32,598 nt of DNA from JANOZM01 sp031429355. GTDB lineage: Bacteria; Pseudomonadota; Gammaproteobacteria; Burkholderiales; Burkholderiaceae_E. The stretch covers positions 1 through 32,598 of the forward strand of contig JANOZM010000006.1 in the NCBI GenBank assembly GCA_031429355.1. The letters are read 5' to 3'. Below the pieces are notes generated by a model. The model saw nothing but the letters and a program-made list of their open reading frames with translations, ran no database searches and was not told the DNA's origin. Positions 1-6,520 of the stretch are shown here, piece after piece (within the stretch, counting starts at the first letter, position 1; each line of letters opens with the position of its first letter). The position numbers and the translations under genes were made by a program.

Positions 1-47
1 GGGGGTTTGAAACTCATTGGAGCGTAGCGACTGAGTTACAAACCCCC
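1..47. repeat. Palindromic element, copy A (conserved core, G/C-run arms)
   Basis: Perfect 9-bp arms (1-9 GGGGGTTTG, 39-47 its complement) enclose a 29-nt core at 10-38. Read on the minus strand the core is TAACTCAGTCGCT, one A, then CGCTCCAATGAGTTT. The same core recurs in the opposite orientation at 2167-2196. Within the core, AACTCA pairs with TGAGTT, so the whole element can fold as an interrupted hairpin. It lies 41 nt beyond the stop codon of the DUF5666 gene. The arms may extend past the left edge of the window, which cannot be seen. Confidence 0.8.
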
Positions 48-63
48 TAAGCCACCACCACCC

Positions 64-77
64 CAAAGCCTACACAA
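64..77. repeat. 14-bp inverted repeat, left copy
   Basis: CAAAGCCTACACAA at this position is matched exactly by its reverse complement at 2128-2141. The two copies lie just inside the two palindromic elements, so together they bracket the DUF5666 gene and its upstream region. Chance is unlikely at 14 of 14 bases in such matching positions, but function is unknown. Confidence 0.6.
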
Positions 78-88
78 AAAAAAGCGAC

Positions 89-1984
89 CTATCGAAACTC
101 AACCTTCCCCGCCTTCACAACGCCAGCTTCATTAACAACCCCTTCAACTTTAACCCGCCGCCCATTAGCCAAATCACCAGCTACCCCACGAACAAAAGTA
201 GCCGCTGAAGCATCCACTTTAACCCCGCCAACCCGTAAATCAGAGATGGAAACAAAGTCGGTGATTAAACTCTCGACGCGTACTGTCGGTGTTAAAGATT
301 GGGTTGATTCGAACTCAATTTTGGCAGCTACAAACGGTTCGGCGGTCGTTGGTGTTTTTAACTTAACTGATACTCGCGCACCATTGACTAATGATGCTGC
401 AGTGCCGTCTTCAAAAACAGTATCGTTCGCAATGCTAACGGTTACCCCGTTGAGTTTAAAGCTCGTTGTCATTACGTCAGACACCACACCTTTTAGAACA
501 ACTGCAGGAATTGCCATCTCGCGAGGCAAACCAATTTTTACCAGTTCAACAGTAGTGCCGTTTAGCTTTAACTCGACCGCAAAGATTTTACCGTTTGCAA
601 ATCCAAGCGTGGTCAATTGCGCATTAATTTGATCGCTCACAACCTTTACCGTATTACCGGCAATCTTGAATGTGCGTGCGCTCGCGTCGTATTCGGAAAT
701 GGTCCCGACGAATTGGAAATTCTTATCAAATGTTCCATTAGGCACCGCGAGAAACTCAATTTTCTTTGCAACTAATGCCCCATTGACCAAGGCAAGTTTA
801 AGTTCAACAAAAGCGCCGTTACTAAGGTCACTGACAGTCCCGCCCGCAAAGCTTGCGCCAGTTGCGTCGACTTGTTGGCCGCGTAATTTGAAATTGGCTT
901 GGCTCACAAAATCAGTAATAAAACCCTTAACTTTTATTTCCGCTGCTTCCGCGTTGGGCTTCTTTTTAAACTCGATTTCTTTGGCAATTAGGACGCCATT
1001 AGTTGCTATACCTTTGACACGAATTGCTGCTCCATTAAGAAGATCGGCTGCAGTGCCATTCTTGTACACAGCGTTGCTAGCATCAATCTTAAAGCCATTC
1101 ACAGTAAAGCTAGCCGTGGAAGTGAAGTCTGCAATTAAGCCGCCAATATTGCCATCGCGGGCCCCGCTTAAACTAAAGTCTCGAATCTTAATTTTCGTGG
1201 CTTTAATGACGCCATCAACTGCAGGGGTGTCGCTATAAATGCGCACGCGCTGGTCATTGACTAAAACCGCTATAGCTGGGGTTATTGAGGCATCAGCGTA
1301 ATTAACAGTGATTGCGCCAATTTTGAAAGTCTTTGCTGTTGCATCAATCGAACTAATTTTGCCGCCCATTCGAGTTGACGAACTGCCAAGCTGAGATTCA
1401 CGTTCGATCCGAGTTGCTTTCCAGATACCTGCCGTTGCTTCGACCGCGTACACTTCAATCCAATCACCGACTTTAACATCGCTAAATGCACTAAAACCTT
1501 CTAAAGCCACTGCTTCAGCACCACTTGTTTCGACCGTAACTGTTTGGCCAAGCAAGGTAATGCTATTGGCGGTTACTGCCGTCACTGGACCGCGAAACTG
1601 ACTAGCAATTGTGATGCTTGAAGCACTAGTGCCATCGCCTTTAACTTCAACTTGCATCCCAATTTTTAAATGAGCTGTGGTTGAAGCCACCTCAAGACCT
1701 TTCTCATCCATCGTTACCTTAGCTTGGCTATCGTCGTACTTAATACCATCGACAATAACGCTACCAAAACCAGTTACAGAACCAACTGCGGTTGCTGTCG
1801 TTACAGCGGCGGTCGAGGGTAAATTGCCGGTAGTGTTCGAAAGATTTGCCTCAGAGTCCCCAGACCCGCCACCGCAAGCCGAGAGCCCCAATGCAATCGA
1901 TACAGAAAGCGCGGCAAGCTTTACGCCGGTTGGTTTTTTAAATGAGTTTGTTATTGATTTGTCTAAAAAGTAGGTACGTTGCAT
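89..1984 (-). CDS. DUF5666-repeat lipoprotein
   Basis: 631-residue predicted lipoprotein. The N-terminus is basic, then hydrophobic, ending in a lipobox (LGLSACGGG, Cys near residue 37), followed by a Gly/Ser/Asn/Thr-rich linker. The rest consists of about six to eight degenerate modules of 60-75 residues. Each runs roughly as: short beta segment (for example GFITDF or GLIADF), a strand ending in an xVDAS/xIDAS-type motif, then LxNGxxVxV and a closing AKKIEF-like strand. This is the layout of DUF5666 proteins, thought to be small beta-barrel repeats. Biochemical role is unknown. GGAGG lies 5 nt before the ATG, a strong ribosome-binding site. No neighbour suggests a pathway. The gene is bracketed by inverted palindromes (1-47 and 2141-2222) and a 14-bp inverted repeat. 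The lipoprotein and family calls are firm; surface exposure is inference. Confidence 0.85.
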   Translation of the reverse strand: MQRTYFLDKSITNSFKKPTGVKLAALSVSIALGLSACGGGSGDSEANLSNTTGNLPSTAAVTTATAVGSVTGFGSVIVDGIKYDDSQAKVTMDEKGLEVASTTAHLKIGMQVEVKGDGTSASSITIASQFRGPVTAVTANSITLLGQTVTVETSGAEAVALEGFSAFSDVKVGDWIEVYAVEATAGIWKATRIERESQLGSSSTRMGGKISSIDATAKTFKIGAITVNYADASITPAIAVLVNDQRVRIYSDTPAVDGVIKATKIKIRDFSLSGARDGNIGGLIADFTSTASFTVNGFKIDASNAVYKNGTAADLLNGAAIRVKGIATNGVLIAKEIEFKKKPNAEAAEIKVKGFITDFVSQANFKLRGQQVDATGASFAGGTVSDLSNGAFVELKLALVNGALVAKKIEFLAVPNGTFDKNFQFVGTISEYDASARTFKIAGNTVKVVSDQINAQLTTLGFANGKIFAVELKLNGTTVELVKIGLPREMAIPAVVLKGVVSDVMTTSFKLNGVTVSIANDTVFEDGTAASLVNGARVSVKLKTPTTAEPFVAAKIEFESTQSLTPTVRVESLITDFVSISDLRVGGVKVDASAATFVRGVAGDLANGRRVKVEGVVNEAGVVKAGKVEFR

Positions 1985-2047
1985 AAAAGCCTCCGAGTAT
2001 TCGTTTTGAGAAAAGCGGGATTAGTTCCGGCATGACGCCGATTTATC

Positions 2048-2065
2048 AGCTACGGCATCGTAGCT
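2048..2065. promoter_or_regulatory. Short hairpin in the leader of the DUF5666 gene
   Basis: AGCTACG (2048-2054) and CGTAGCT (2059-2065) form a perfect 7-bp inverted repeat with a 4-nt loop, about 63 nt upstream of the DUF5666 start. It could be an operator or a leader hairpin. No clear -35/-10 pair could be assigned next to it. Confidence 0.3.
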
Positions 2066-2127
2066 AATGTGCAACGTTACTGAATGTTCAGGGAACGAAT
2101 GGTGGAGGTCGGCTGCTGAATGGAGTG

Positions 2128-2141
2128 TTGTGTAGGCTTTG
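2128..2141. repeat. 14-bp inverted repeat, right copy
   Basis: TTGTGTAGGCTTTG is the exact reverse complement of 64-77. It runs directly into the left arm of palindrome copy B. The TGTAG inside it (2131-2135) also pairs with CTACA at 2223-2227, so it extends the foot of the palindrome across a 5-nt bulge. Confidence 0.6.
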
Positions 2142-2222
2142 AACGTATTAGAGCTAAACCGTTTTGTAACTCAGTCGCTTGCGCTCCAATGAGTTTCAAA
2201 ACGGTTTAGCTCTAATACGTTC
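2141..2222. repeat. Palindromic element, copy B (conserved core, 26-bp perfect arms)
   Basis: Arms at 2141-2166 and 2197-2222 are perfect 26-bp reverse complements (start GAACGTATTAGAGC). The core at 2167-2196 is TAACTCAGTCGCT, TG, then CGCTCCAATGAGTTT, which matches the core of copy A except for one or two central bases. The arm sequences of A and B are unrelated beyond the last few core-proximal bases (TTTG). A conserved centre with covarying, element-specific arms differs from ordinary terminators and from integron attC sites. No U-tract follows on either strand. Confidence 0.85.
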
Positions 2223-2407
2223 CTACAATGGTCGTGCGGCGTGCCCCGTCTTCGCCGTGCTTCGTCAGTCCGTACGAGCTACCCCACCATTGCCAAAAGT
2301 GCAGTGTCTAAGAGCGCGCAAAGCGCCGCTTGTTTCGGTTCGACATGTAACGTAGCCAAGCGGAAGACAGGTGTCGCGGGAATTAGTCGGACCATTTCTG
2401 CGTCATT
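2223..2407. other. Intergenic stretch with no recognisable gene
   Basis: Lies between palindrome B and the end of the VOC gene. It looks richer in G+C than the flanking genes, particularly 2229-2300. CAATGGT (2226-2232) and ACCATTG (near 2285-2292) form a 7-bp inverted repeat around the GC-rich patch. Short open frames exist on both strands but none has a ribosome-binding site or a family I recognise. It may be part of a larger element ending in palindrome B, but that is speculation. Confidence 0.35.
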
Positions 2408-2815
2408 TTATATGGCCGCTGTACATATCGCCGAAAACTTGTTGCCCATCGGATCGCGAACGTAAGCCAGATACATATTTGGTCCATAGTTTTCGCGCAG
2501 GCCTGGGGGGCCGTCACAACGCCCACCGTTTGCCAGCGCAGCGGCGTGAAACGCATCGACCTGTGCACGAGTGTGGGCGACTAGACCTACCATTGCACCA
2601 TTGCCAGCACTTGCAGATTCGCCGTTAAACGGTGTTTTCATAATCCAAAGCTTAGTAGCGTTCGCCTGTTCTGCCTGATTAGGGTCGCCATAAGCTACTG
2701 TGCCATGCTCGGAATAATCATGCAGCATGGCGTAATTTAGCGCCCCGAGGGTAGCGTCAAAAAATTTCTTTGATTGCTCAAAATTAGTACAACCAATAGT
2801 CGTGTAGGAGATCAT
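2408..2815 (-). CDS. VOC-family (glyoxalase/bleomycin-resistance-like) protein
   Basis: 135-residue single-domain protein of the vicinal-oxygen-chelate superfamily. It opens with MISYTTIGCTNFEQSKKFFD, the first beta strand and helix of a VOC half, and ends with YLAYVRDPMGNKFSAIC, the typical DPxGN-containing closing strand. The middle contains the VGLVAHTRAQVDAFHAAAL strand-helix. Members bind a metal between paired modules and act on varied substrates; the substrate here cannot be predicted. I chose the ATG at 2815 because GAGGTG lies 8 nt upstream. A longer frame to 2869 runs into the terminator at 2868-2905 and would add an unrelated N-terminus. The gene stands alone between that terminator and palindrome B. 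Probably cytoplasmic; no signal peptide is seen. Confidence 0.85.
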   Translation of the reverse strand: MISYTTIGCTNFEQSKKFFDATLGALNYAMLHDYSEHGTVAYGDPNQAEQANATKLWIMKTPFNGESASAGNGAMVGLVAHTRAQVDAFHAAALANGGRCDGPPGLRENYGPNMYLAYVRDPMGNKFSAICTAAI

Positions 2816-2867
2816 TTTTGAACACCTCGTTCTGTTTAGCACGCTCATTCTACAGATTTTAGTGAAC

Positions 2868-2905
2868 AAAAAAGCGTCCAGTATTCGAATTCACTGGACG
2901 CTTTT
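2868..2905 (-). terminator. Rho-independent terminator (both strands possible)
   Basis: AAAAGCGTCCAGT (2870-2882) pairs perfectly with ACTGGACGCTTTT (2893-2905) around a 10-nt loop. On the minus strand the stem is followed by a run of U, ending transcripts that come from the truncated gene at 2927. On the plus strand it also ends in TTTT. It insulates the VOC gene from upstream transcription. Confidence 0.85.
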
Positions 2906-2926
2906 AAAGTCCGAAAAACTCTTGGC

Positions 2927-3364
2927 TTATTGAAACAATCCAACCTCAATACGCCCGGCGATTCCACCGCCGCGCACCCCAATTGCTGCGTAGAGCGGAC
3001 CTTGCATTACTAAGATTGACTGGCCAATGTAAGTATTAAACGTTAGTGGAGTCATGCTCGTTGTAGCGCGAATACTTGGCGGGCTAATACCTGAAAGTGG
3101 AACAAGATTCGCTTCGTATTGATCTCCTGCTGCGAATGCTTGACTGTTTGATCGAACTAAATTCGCGCTTATGGCCCCAGAGCGCACCGATGAAACATTG
3201 GTTACCGACATTGTAATAGGACTAGAAGTAAAGCTTGTATCCACCGTCATACCAATCGTGAATCGTTTATCAGTACTTGCTAGCGTACTAGCTCGCAAAT
3301 ACACTAACGCTACGAGCATGGCGGTGGTTTTTCGGTCGATGCCAGCGTTCGAATTGGCGCACAA
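2927..3364 (-). pseudogene. C-terminal remnant of an unknown protein, truncated by a transposase fragment
   Basis: The open frame spans 145 codons, but its first 20 or so codons are antisense to the transposase relic at 3308-3480 and look non-native (MCANSNAGIDRKTTAM). Native-looking sequence starts near VYLRASTLASTDKRF (about 3305) and runs to the stop at 2927. It is rich in Ser, Thr, Ile and Val with predicted beta character and ends GRIEVGLFQ, as in exported or surface proteins. I do not recognise a family. It has a good terminator 22 nt after the stop, so the gene was once expressed. No ribosome-binding site precedes the current start. Most likely the 3' end of a longer gene whose 5' part was replaced. 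A short intact gene is the less likely alternative. Confidence 0.55.
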
Positions 3365-3480
3365 GTCCGCGCTGGCTTAGAGCGGTTATTACGTTATTGC
3401 GCACGTCCACCGTTTGCTGGGCTACGGGTTCTTATTGAGGGCGAGCAAGTGGTGTACAAGTGCCCCAAAACTCCGGTAGG
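3308..3480 (+). mobile_element. Relic of an IS91-like (Y2) transposase, internal/C-terminal fragment
   Basis: Reading plus-strand codons from 3308 gives RYEHGGGFSVDASVRIGAQ, then VRAGLERLLRYCARPPFAG, then LRVLIEGEQVVYKCPKTP. The HGGGFSVDASVRI and GLERLLRYCARPPFA blocks are characteristic of the C-terminal half of putative Y2 (IS91/ISCR-type, zinc-binding N-terminus) transposases. An in-frame TAA at 3305-3307 marks the upstream break, and similarity fades after about 3480. Neither the catalytic HUH region nor the Tyr residues are present, so this is a dead fragment. It abuts the truncated gene at 2927-3364 on the opposite strand and is followed by the 31-bp palindrome. Confidence 0.7.
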
Positions 3481-3593
3481 TGAGCAGGTTGATGTTGGCA
3501 AACGCGACCACGAGATTGTGTGGTCGCCGCTGGTGGTTCCAGCGCGCGTGCGTCGTGATGATTCAAGCCGCGCAACGCCAAGGCAAGCGCTAC

Positions 3594-3658
3594 CAGCAAT
3601 GCTCATTCGCTCAGACATGGGGCTGCAAGCCCCATGTCTGAGCGAATGAGCATTGCTG
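3594..3658. repeat. Large perfect palindrome, 31-bp arms with a 3-nt loop
   Basis: Arms 3594-3624 and 3628-3658 are exact reverse complements, separated by GCA. The arms begin CAGCAATGCTCATTCGC and meet at ATGGGGCT/AGCCCCAT. The structure lies between the transposase relic and the tRNA-Lys terminator. It has no U-tract, is far longer than a typical terminator, and shares no core with the 1-47 and 2141-2222 elements, although the general design (very long perfect arms in a non-coding spot) is alike. It could be the end of a mobile element or a recent hairpin-templated event. Confidence 0.9.
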
Positions 3659-3698
3659 TCAGCGATTGCCGCTCGTCAAAGACACAAAATCCGACCAA

Positions 3699-3734
3699 AG
3701 AAAAAAGCCCATTTCGCAAGAGCAAAATAGGCTT
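3699..3734 (-). terminator. Rho-independent terminator of tRNA-Lys
   Basis: On the minus strand AAGCCTATTTTGC (3734-3722) pairs with GCGAAATGGGCTT (3717-3705) over 13 bp, including two G-U pairs, with a 4-nt loop, followed by a U-run. It starts 12 nt after the tRNA 3' end. Confidence 0.8.
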
Positions 3735-3745
3735 CCAGAATGTGT

Positions 3746-3821
3746 TGGTAGGTCGTGCCAGATTCGAACTGGCGACCAACGGATTAAAAGTCCGCTGCTC
3801 TACCAGCTGAGCTAACGACCC
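3746..3821 (-). tRNA. tRNA-Lys (anticodon UUU)
   Basis: 76-nt cloverleaf on the minus strand. The 5' end is GGGTCGTTAGCTCAGC. The anticodon loop reads CUUUUAA, giving anticodon UUU. The T-arm is GGTTCGAATC-like (CCAGTTCGAATCTGG). The acceptor stem is closed by G1-U72 plus six Watson-Crick pairs, with discriminator A and an encoded CCA end. It has its own promoter (3861-3889) and terminator (3699-3734), so it is a stand-alone transcription unit. The IS91-like relic and large palindrome lie downstream, a usual place for insertions, though no attachment-site duplication was seen. Confidence 0.97.
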
Positions 3822-3860
3822 AAAGTCTTTACAGACAATTTATTACTAATCAAGCCTTAA

Positions 3861-3889
3861 ATTATAACTTTGAGGCAAGCGATGGTCAA
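3861..3889 (-). promoter_or_regulatory. Sigma-70 promoter for tRNA-Lys
   Basis: On the minus strand TTGACC (3889-3884) and TATAAT (3866-3861) are separated by exactly 17 bp. Five of six and six of six positions match consensus. Transcription should start near 3854, about 33 nt before the tRNA 5' end. It sits between the stop of the YeeE/YedE gene and the tRNA. Confidence 0.8.
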
Positions 3890-3946
3890 ACCGGCCCTTA
3901 AGACTAATCGGCGCAGTGCGGGCCTTAAAGTGCTTTTCGAGCCGTT

Positions 3947-5056
3947 TTAGACCATTTGCTCGACACGCCAAGTTTGATATTTGATGCCAAAGTATGATCC
4001 GAGCAAAATCGCGGCGAAGGCGATAAATGAACCGACGGCTAAGGTAGAAAGCCCGGTAAGGCCTTGGCCGACAGTGCAACCCAAAGCAGTCACGCCCCCA
4101 ACGCCCATAAGCGCTGCACCAACAATGTGGTTTGCCGTGTCTTCGGTGCCGTTAAAGCCTTCCCAACGGAAGGACTTGCTTGCAAGCGCATAAGCCAATG
4201 AACCCACGATCATGCCTAATGTTGCGGCTATTCCAAAAGTGACTACTCTGGTGTTATCACTCCACAGCATTAAAAGCTCTAGGGTGTATGCAGCCGGGGC
4301 AACAAATGAGAACGACTCCATCCGGTTTGAATTGGTTCGTACGAACAATTCTTCTAGGGTTTTAGGATCTTCCGAAACAAAACCTAGCGCACCTGAAATG
4401 GTCCAACCAGCGACAACGGCTAAGCCAACCAATAACGCGCTAAGCAATGGTTCTGTACGGCGGAATTCTGGATCTTTTAAACAGAAAGCAATCAAAACTA
4501 GTCCGATGACGGCAGCGACGATCGCTCGGCCATAGGTACCTAGCGAGCTACCAAGTAGGGTGCCTACATCTTTGCCTGCGCCAATATCAAAAAACACTGG
4601 GTCTAAAAAGCTCGTGCGCCAAACGCCAAACACGCCGCGCATTGTCATGTAAGCAAATATGCCCATGACTATAAAAACAGTCAGGGACTTTAGCGATCCG
4701 CCGCCGATGCGTACTAAAGTTTTACTGCCACAACCCGAAGCCAACACCATGCCAAAGCCAAACAATGCGCCGCCCACAATGTTAGAAAGCCAAATAACTT
4801 TGCTACTAAGATAAATGGATTTGGATAACTGAATCGTGCCTGTTTGCGCCAAAACCGCGGTTCCTAAGATGCCTATTGCGATTGCAAACAACCACATGCG
4901 CATTCGGGTCCAGTCGTTCATGTTGACGATGTCCGATACTGCGCCCATGGTGCAAAAATTACTGCGCGCCATAACAGTGCCAAGGGCTACGGACACAGCA
5001 AATATTGCCCAAACGACATTGGACTGCAAGGCTAAAACTTGTGCTTCAGAAATCAT
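3947..5056 (-). CDS. YeeE/YedE-family membrane transporter (thiosulfate-type)
   Basis: 369-residue, very hydrophobic protein with roughly nine or ten membrane spans and two related halves. The family is known for uptake of thiosulfate (TsuA) or related sulfur compounds through conserved cysteines lining the path. Three such motifs are present: RSNFCTMGAVSD (Cys35), LASGCGSKTLVRIGGG (Cys109) and TALGCTVGQGLTG (Cys327). Length fits the family. The start ATG has no strong ribosome-binding site, but it lies 31 nt after cpoB, so expression may depend on read-through from the tol-pal operon. No partner TusA/YeeD-like gene follows; tRNA-Lys comes next. Membrane topology and family are firm; substrate is inferred from the family only. 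Confidence 0.88.
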   Translation of the reverse strand: MISEAQVLALQSNVVWAIFAVSVALGTVMARSNFCTMGAVSDIVNMNDWTRMRMWLFAIAIGILGTAVLAQTGTIQLSKSIYLSSKVIWLSNIVGGALFGFGMVLASGCGSKTLVRIGGGSLKSLTVFIVMGIFAYMTMRGVFGVWRTSFLDPVFFDIGAGKDVGTLLGSSLGTYGRAIVAAVIGLVLIAFCLKDPEFRRTEPLLSALLVGLAVVAGWTISGALGFVSEDPKTLEELFVRTNSNRMESFSFVAPAAYTLELLMLWSDNTRVVTFGIAATLGMIVGSLAYALASKSFRWEGFNGTEDTANHIVGAALMGVGGVTALGCTVGQGLTGLSTLAVGSFIAFAAILLGSYFGIKYQTWRVEQMV

Positions 5057-5087
5057 TGGGTGTTACGTTTCATCGGGAGCGCTACGC

Positions 5088-5897
5088 TTACCTTTTTCCC
5101 CGCTCGGTAGGAATGCTCGCAAGGCGTTCTTTTGCTTGTTGCGCGGCAGGGGTATCGGCAAAACGTTCAATAAGTTGTTCAAAGGTTTTGCGAGCATTGG
5201 CTGCTTCTTTTAATTCCAATTGCGCGCTCCCTAAGGATAACAAAGCTTCGGCCACTTTGGGTGAGTCGGTAAAACGCGCAGCGAAACTTTGCAATGCGGT
5301 GGCGGCATTTCGCCAGTCGCGTTGAGCAAACCAGCTGGTCGCGCTCCAGTATTCGGCGTTTGCGCGATAGGCGCTTTGTGGGTACTGCACTGCAAAGCTG
5401 CTCAGCGCTGTTTGGGCTGATTTAAAATCTCCGGCCTGAAACAGTCCAATGGCGCTTTCGTAACTGCGTTTCTCGGCTGGATCGACCTGCGCAGTTTTTC
5501 CGTCGATATTGACTGCCACAGGATCGAAACGGCGCAGTCGTTCGTTAACTTGCGCCACTTGATCACGATTTTTGCGTTGAAGTTCGGAGAGTTCATTGGC
5601 TTGCACTTCAAGCTGGCCACGTAGCTTGGCCATTTCGGAGCGTAACTGTTCAATTTCGTTGGCTAAAGTAAGCTGCCCGCGTGCAGTTTGTTCTAATCGA
5701 TCCAAGCGACCATTGACGATGTTTAACCGTTCGTTGACATCGCGCTGAAAAGCTTCAACCTTCGCGCGCAAATCTAGAATCGCTTTGCGCGCTTCGTCGT
5801 CATCAAAGAGCCCAGCGTTAGCTGGGGCCATCAGCCCCAATTGGCAAATAGCAATAAGTAAAGTGATGCCGCAAAGGCGCGCGAAGGAATTTTGCAT
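5088..5897 (-). CDS. cpoB: Cell-division coordinator CpoB (YbgF), TolA-binding periplasmic TPR protein
   Basis: 269 residues. The signal peptide ends APANA-G near residue 28. A long heptad-rich segment follows (about 35-115, ending around ELQRKNRDQVAQVNERLRRF), equivalent to the trimerising coiled coil of YbgF. The C-terminal half holds three TPR-like repeats starting at YESAIGLFQAGDFKSAQTAL, then ANAEYWSATSWFAQRDW, then AEALLSLGSAQLELKEA. In the family CpoB sits at the septum, binds TolA and PBP1B-LpoB, and couples peptidoglycan synthesis to outer-membrane constriction. It follows pal by 10 nt, the standard position at the end of the tol-pal operon. A weak ribosome-binding site suggests translational coupling to pal. 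Confidence 0.93.
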   Translation of the reverse strand: MQNSFARLCGITLLIAICQLGLMAPANAGLFDDDEARKAILDLRAKVEAFQRDVNERLNIVNGRLDRLEQTARGQLTLANEIEQLRSEMAKLRGQLEVQANELSELQRKNRDQVAQVNERLRRFDPVAVNIDGKTAQVDPAEKRSYESAIGLFQAGDFKSAQTALSSFAVQYPQSAYRANAEYWSATSWFAQRDWRNAATALQSFAARFTDSPKVAEALLSLGSAQLELKEAANARKTFEQLIERFADTPAAQQAKERLASIPTERGKR

Positions 5898-5907
5898 GGT
5901 GAGTAAC

Positions 5908-6477
5908 TTATTTTAAATACTCTAAGTCTGCACGACGATTTTCTGCCCAGCCTGATTCTTCCGCGCCGGTTGCGCGCGGTTTTTCTTCCCCATAACTAAC
6001 TGCTTCCATTTGGGTCTCTGGTACGCCTAGGGCTGCCAATGCACGACGCACCGCTTCACTCCGTTTTTGACCCAACGCTAAATTGTATTCACGACTACCA
6101 CGCTCGTCAGTGTTTCCAGCGATCAATACTCTTTTGTCCCGATTCGATTGCAAGTATTTTGCATGCGCCTCAACAACCGCGCGAAACTCTTGGCGAATTT
6201 CGTAGCTATCGTAATCAAAAAAAATGCTGCGTTTAGACAACGGATTGTTAGGGTCAGTGCTAGGGTCGGTGCCTACAGTGACGGTTTGTACAGCTCGATC
6301 GCTGGGATTGTTTGCGCTGCCGGTTTGCGAAGAGCTCGAAGGCCCTTTGTTTGCTCCGGAGCCCGCGCGATTCTCAATTGGAGCACCGGCTTCCTCGAGC
6401 TTTACTGAACTTCCGCAGGCAGTTAAAACTAAAGCTACTATTGCAACCGTAGCGCGTCGTGTAAATTGATTAGTCAT
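5908..6477 (-). CDS. pal: Peptidoglycan-associated lipoprotein Pal
   Basis: 189-residue outer-membrane lipoprotein. The lipobox LVLTACGSS places the lipidated Cys at residue 21. A Ser/Gly/Asn-rich tether (about 25-75) leads to a C-terminal OmpA-like domain that binds meso-diaminopimelate of peptidoglycan. The key motif NTDERGSREYNLALGQKR is intact. TolB binds the same domain when released from peptidoglycan. The start at 6477 is chosen because GGAG lies 8 nt upstream (GGAGAACTCT then ATG) and gives a proper lipoprotein signal. The longer open frame reaching 6690 overlaps the tolB end and would bury the signal. It lies 43 nt after tolB. Confidence 0.96.
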   Translation of the reverse strand: MTNQFTRRATVAIVALVLTACGSSVKLEEAGAPIENRAGSGANKGPSSSSQTGSANNPSDRAVQTVTVGTDPSTDPNNPLSKRSIFFDYDSYEIRQEFRAVVEAHAKYLQSNRDKRVLIAGNTDERGSREYNLALGQKRSEAVRRALAALGVPETQMEAVSYGEEKPRATGAEESGWAENRRADLEYLK

Positions 6478-6520
6478 AGAGTTCTCCAAAATTAAACTTA
6501 AAAACGTAAACTGCTTAGCG

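Noticed and set aside
246..1238. Plus-strand open frames opposite the DUF5666 gene
   Set aside because: They are shadows of the repeat protein, lack ribosome-binding sites and family features.
1..2222. Palindromes as integron attC sites, with the DUF5666 gene as a cassette
   Set aside because: attC sites conserve their ends and vary in the middle. These conserve the middle and vary at the arms. No integrase or tandem cassettes are seen.
2141..2222. Palindrome B as a rho-independent terminator for the VOC gene
   Set aside because: It lies almost 190 nt past the stop, has a 26-bp perfect stem, and no U-tract follows on either strand.
2816..2869. Longer N-terminus of the VOC protein
   Set aside because: The extra codons lie in the leader and end in a terminator hairpin; the start at 2815 has a good ribosome-binding site.
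3449..3649. Small plus-strand open frame spanning the transposase relic and palindrome
   Set aside because: It begins inside the decayed transposase and ends in the palindrome; only its first codons have family similarity.
3746..3821. tRNA-Lys as an attachment site of an integrated element
   Set aside because: No duplicated tRNA 3' end and no integrase were found in the visible flanks.
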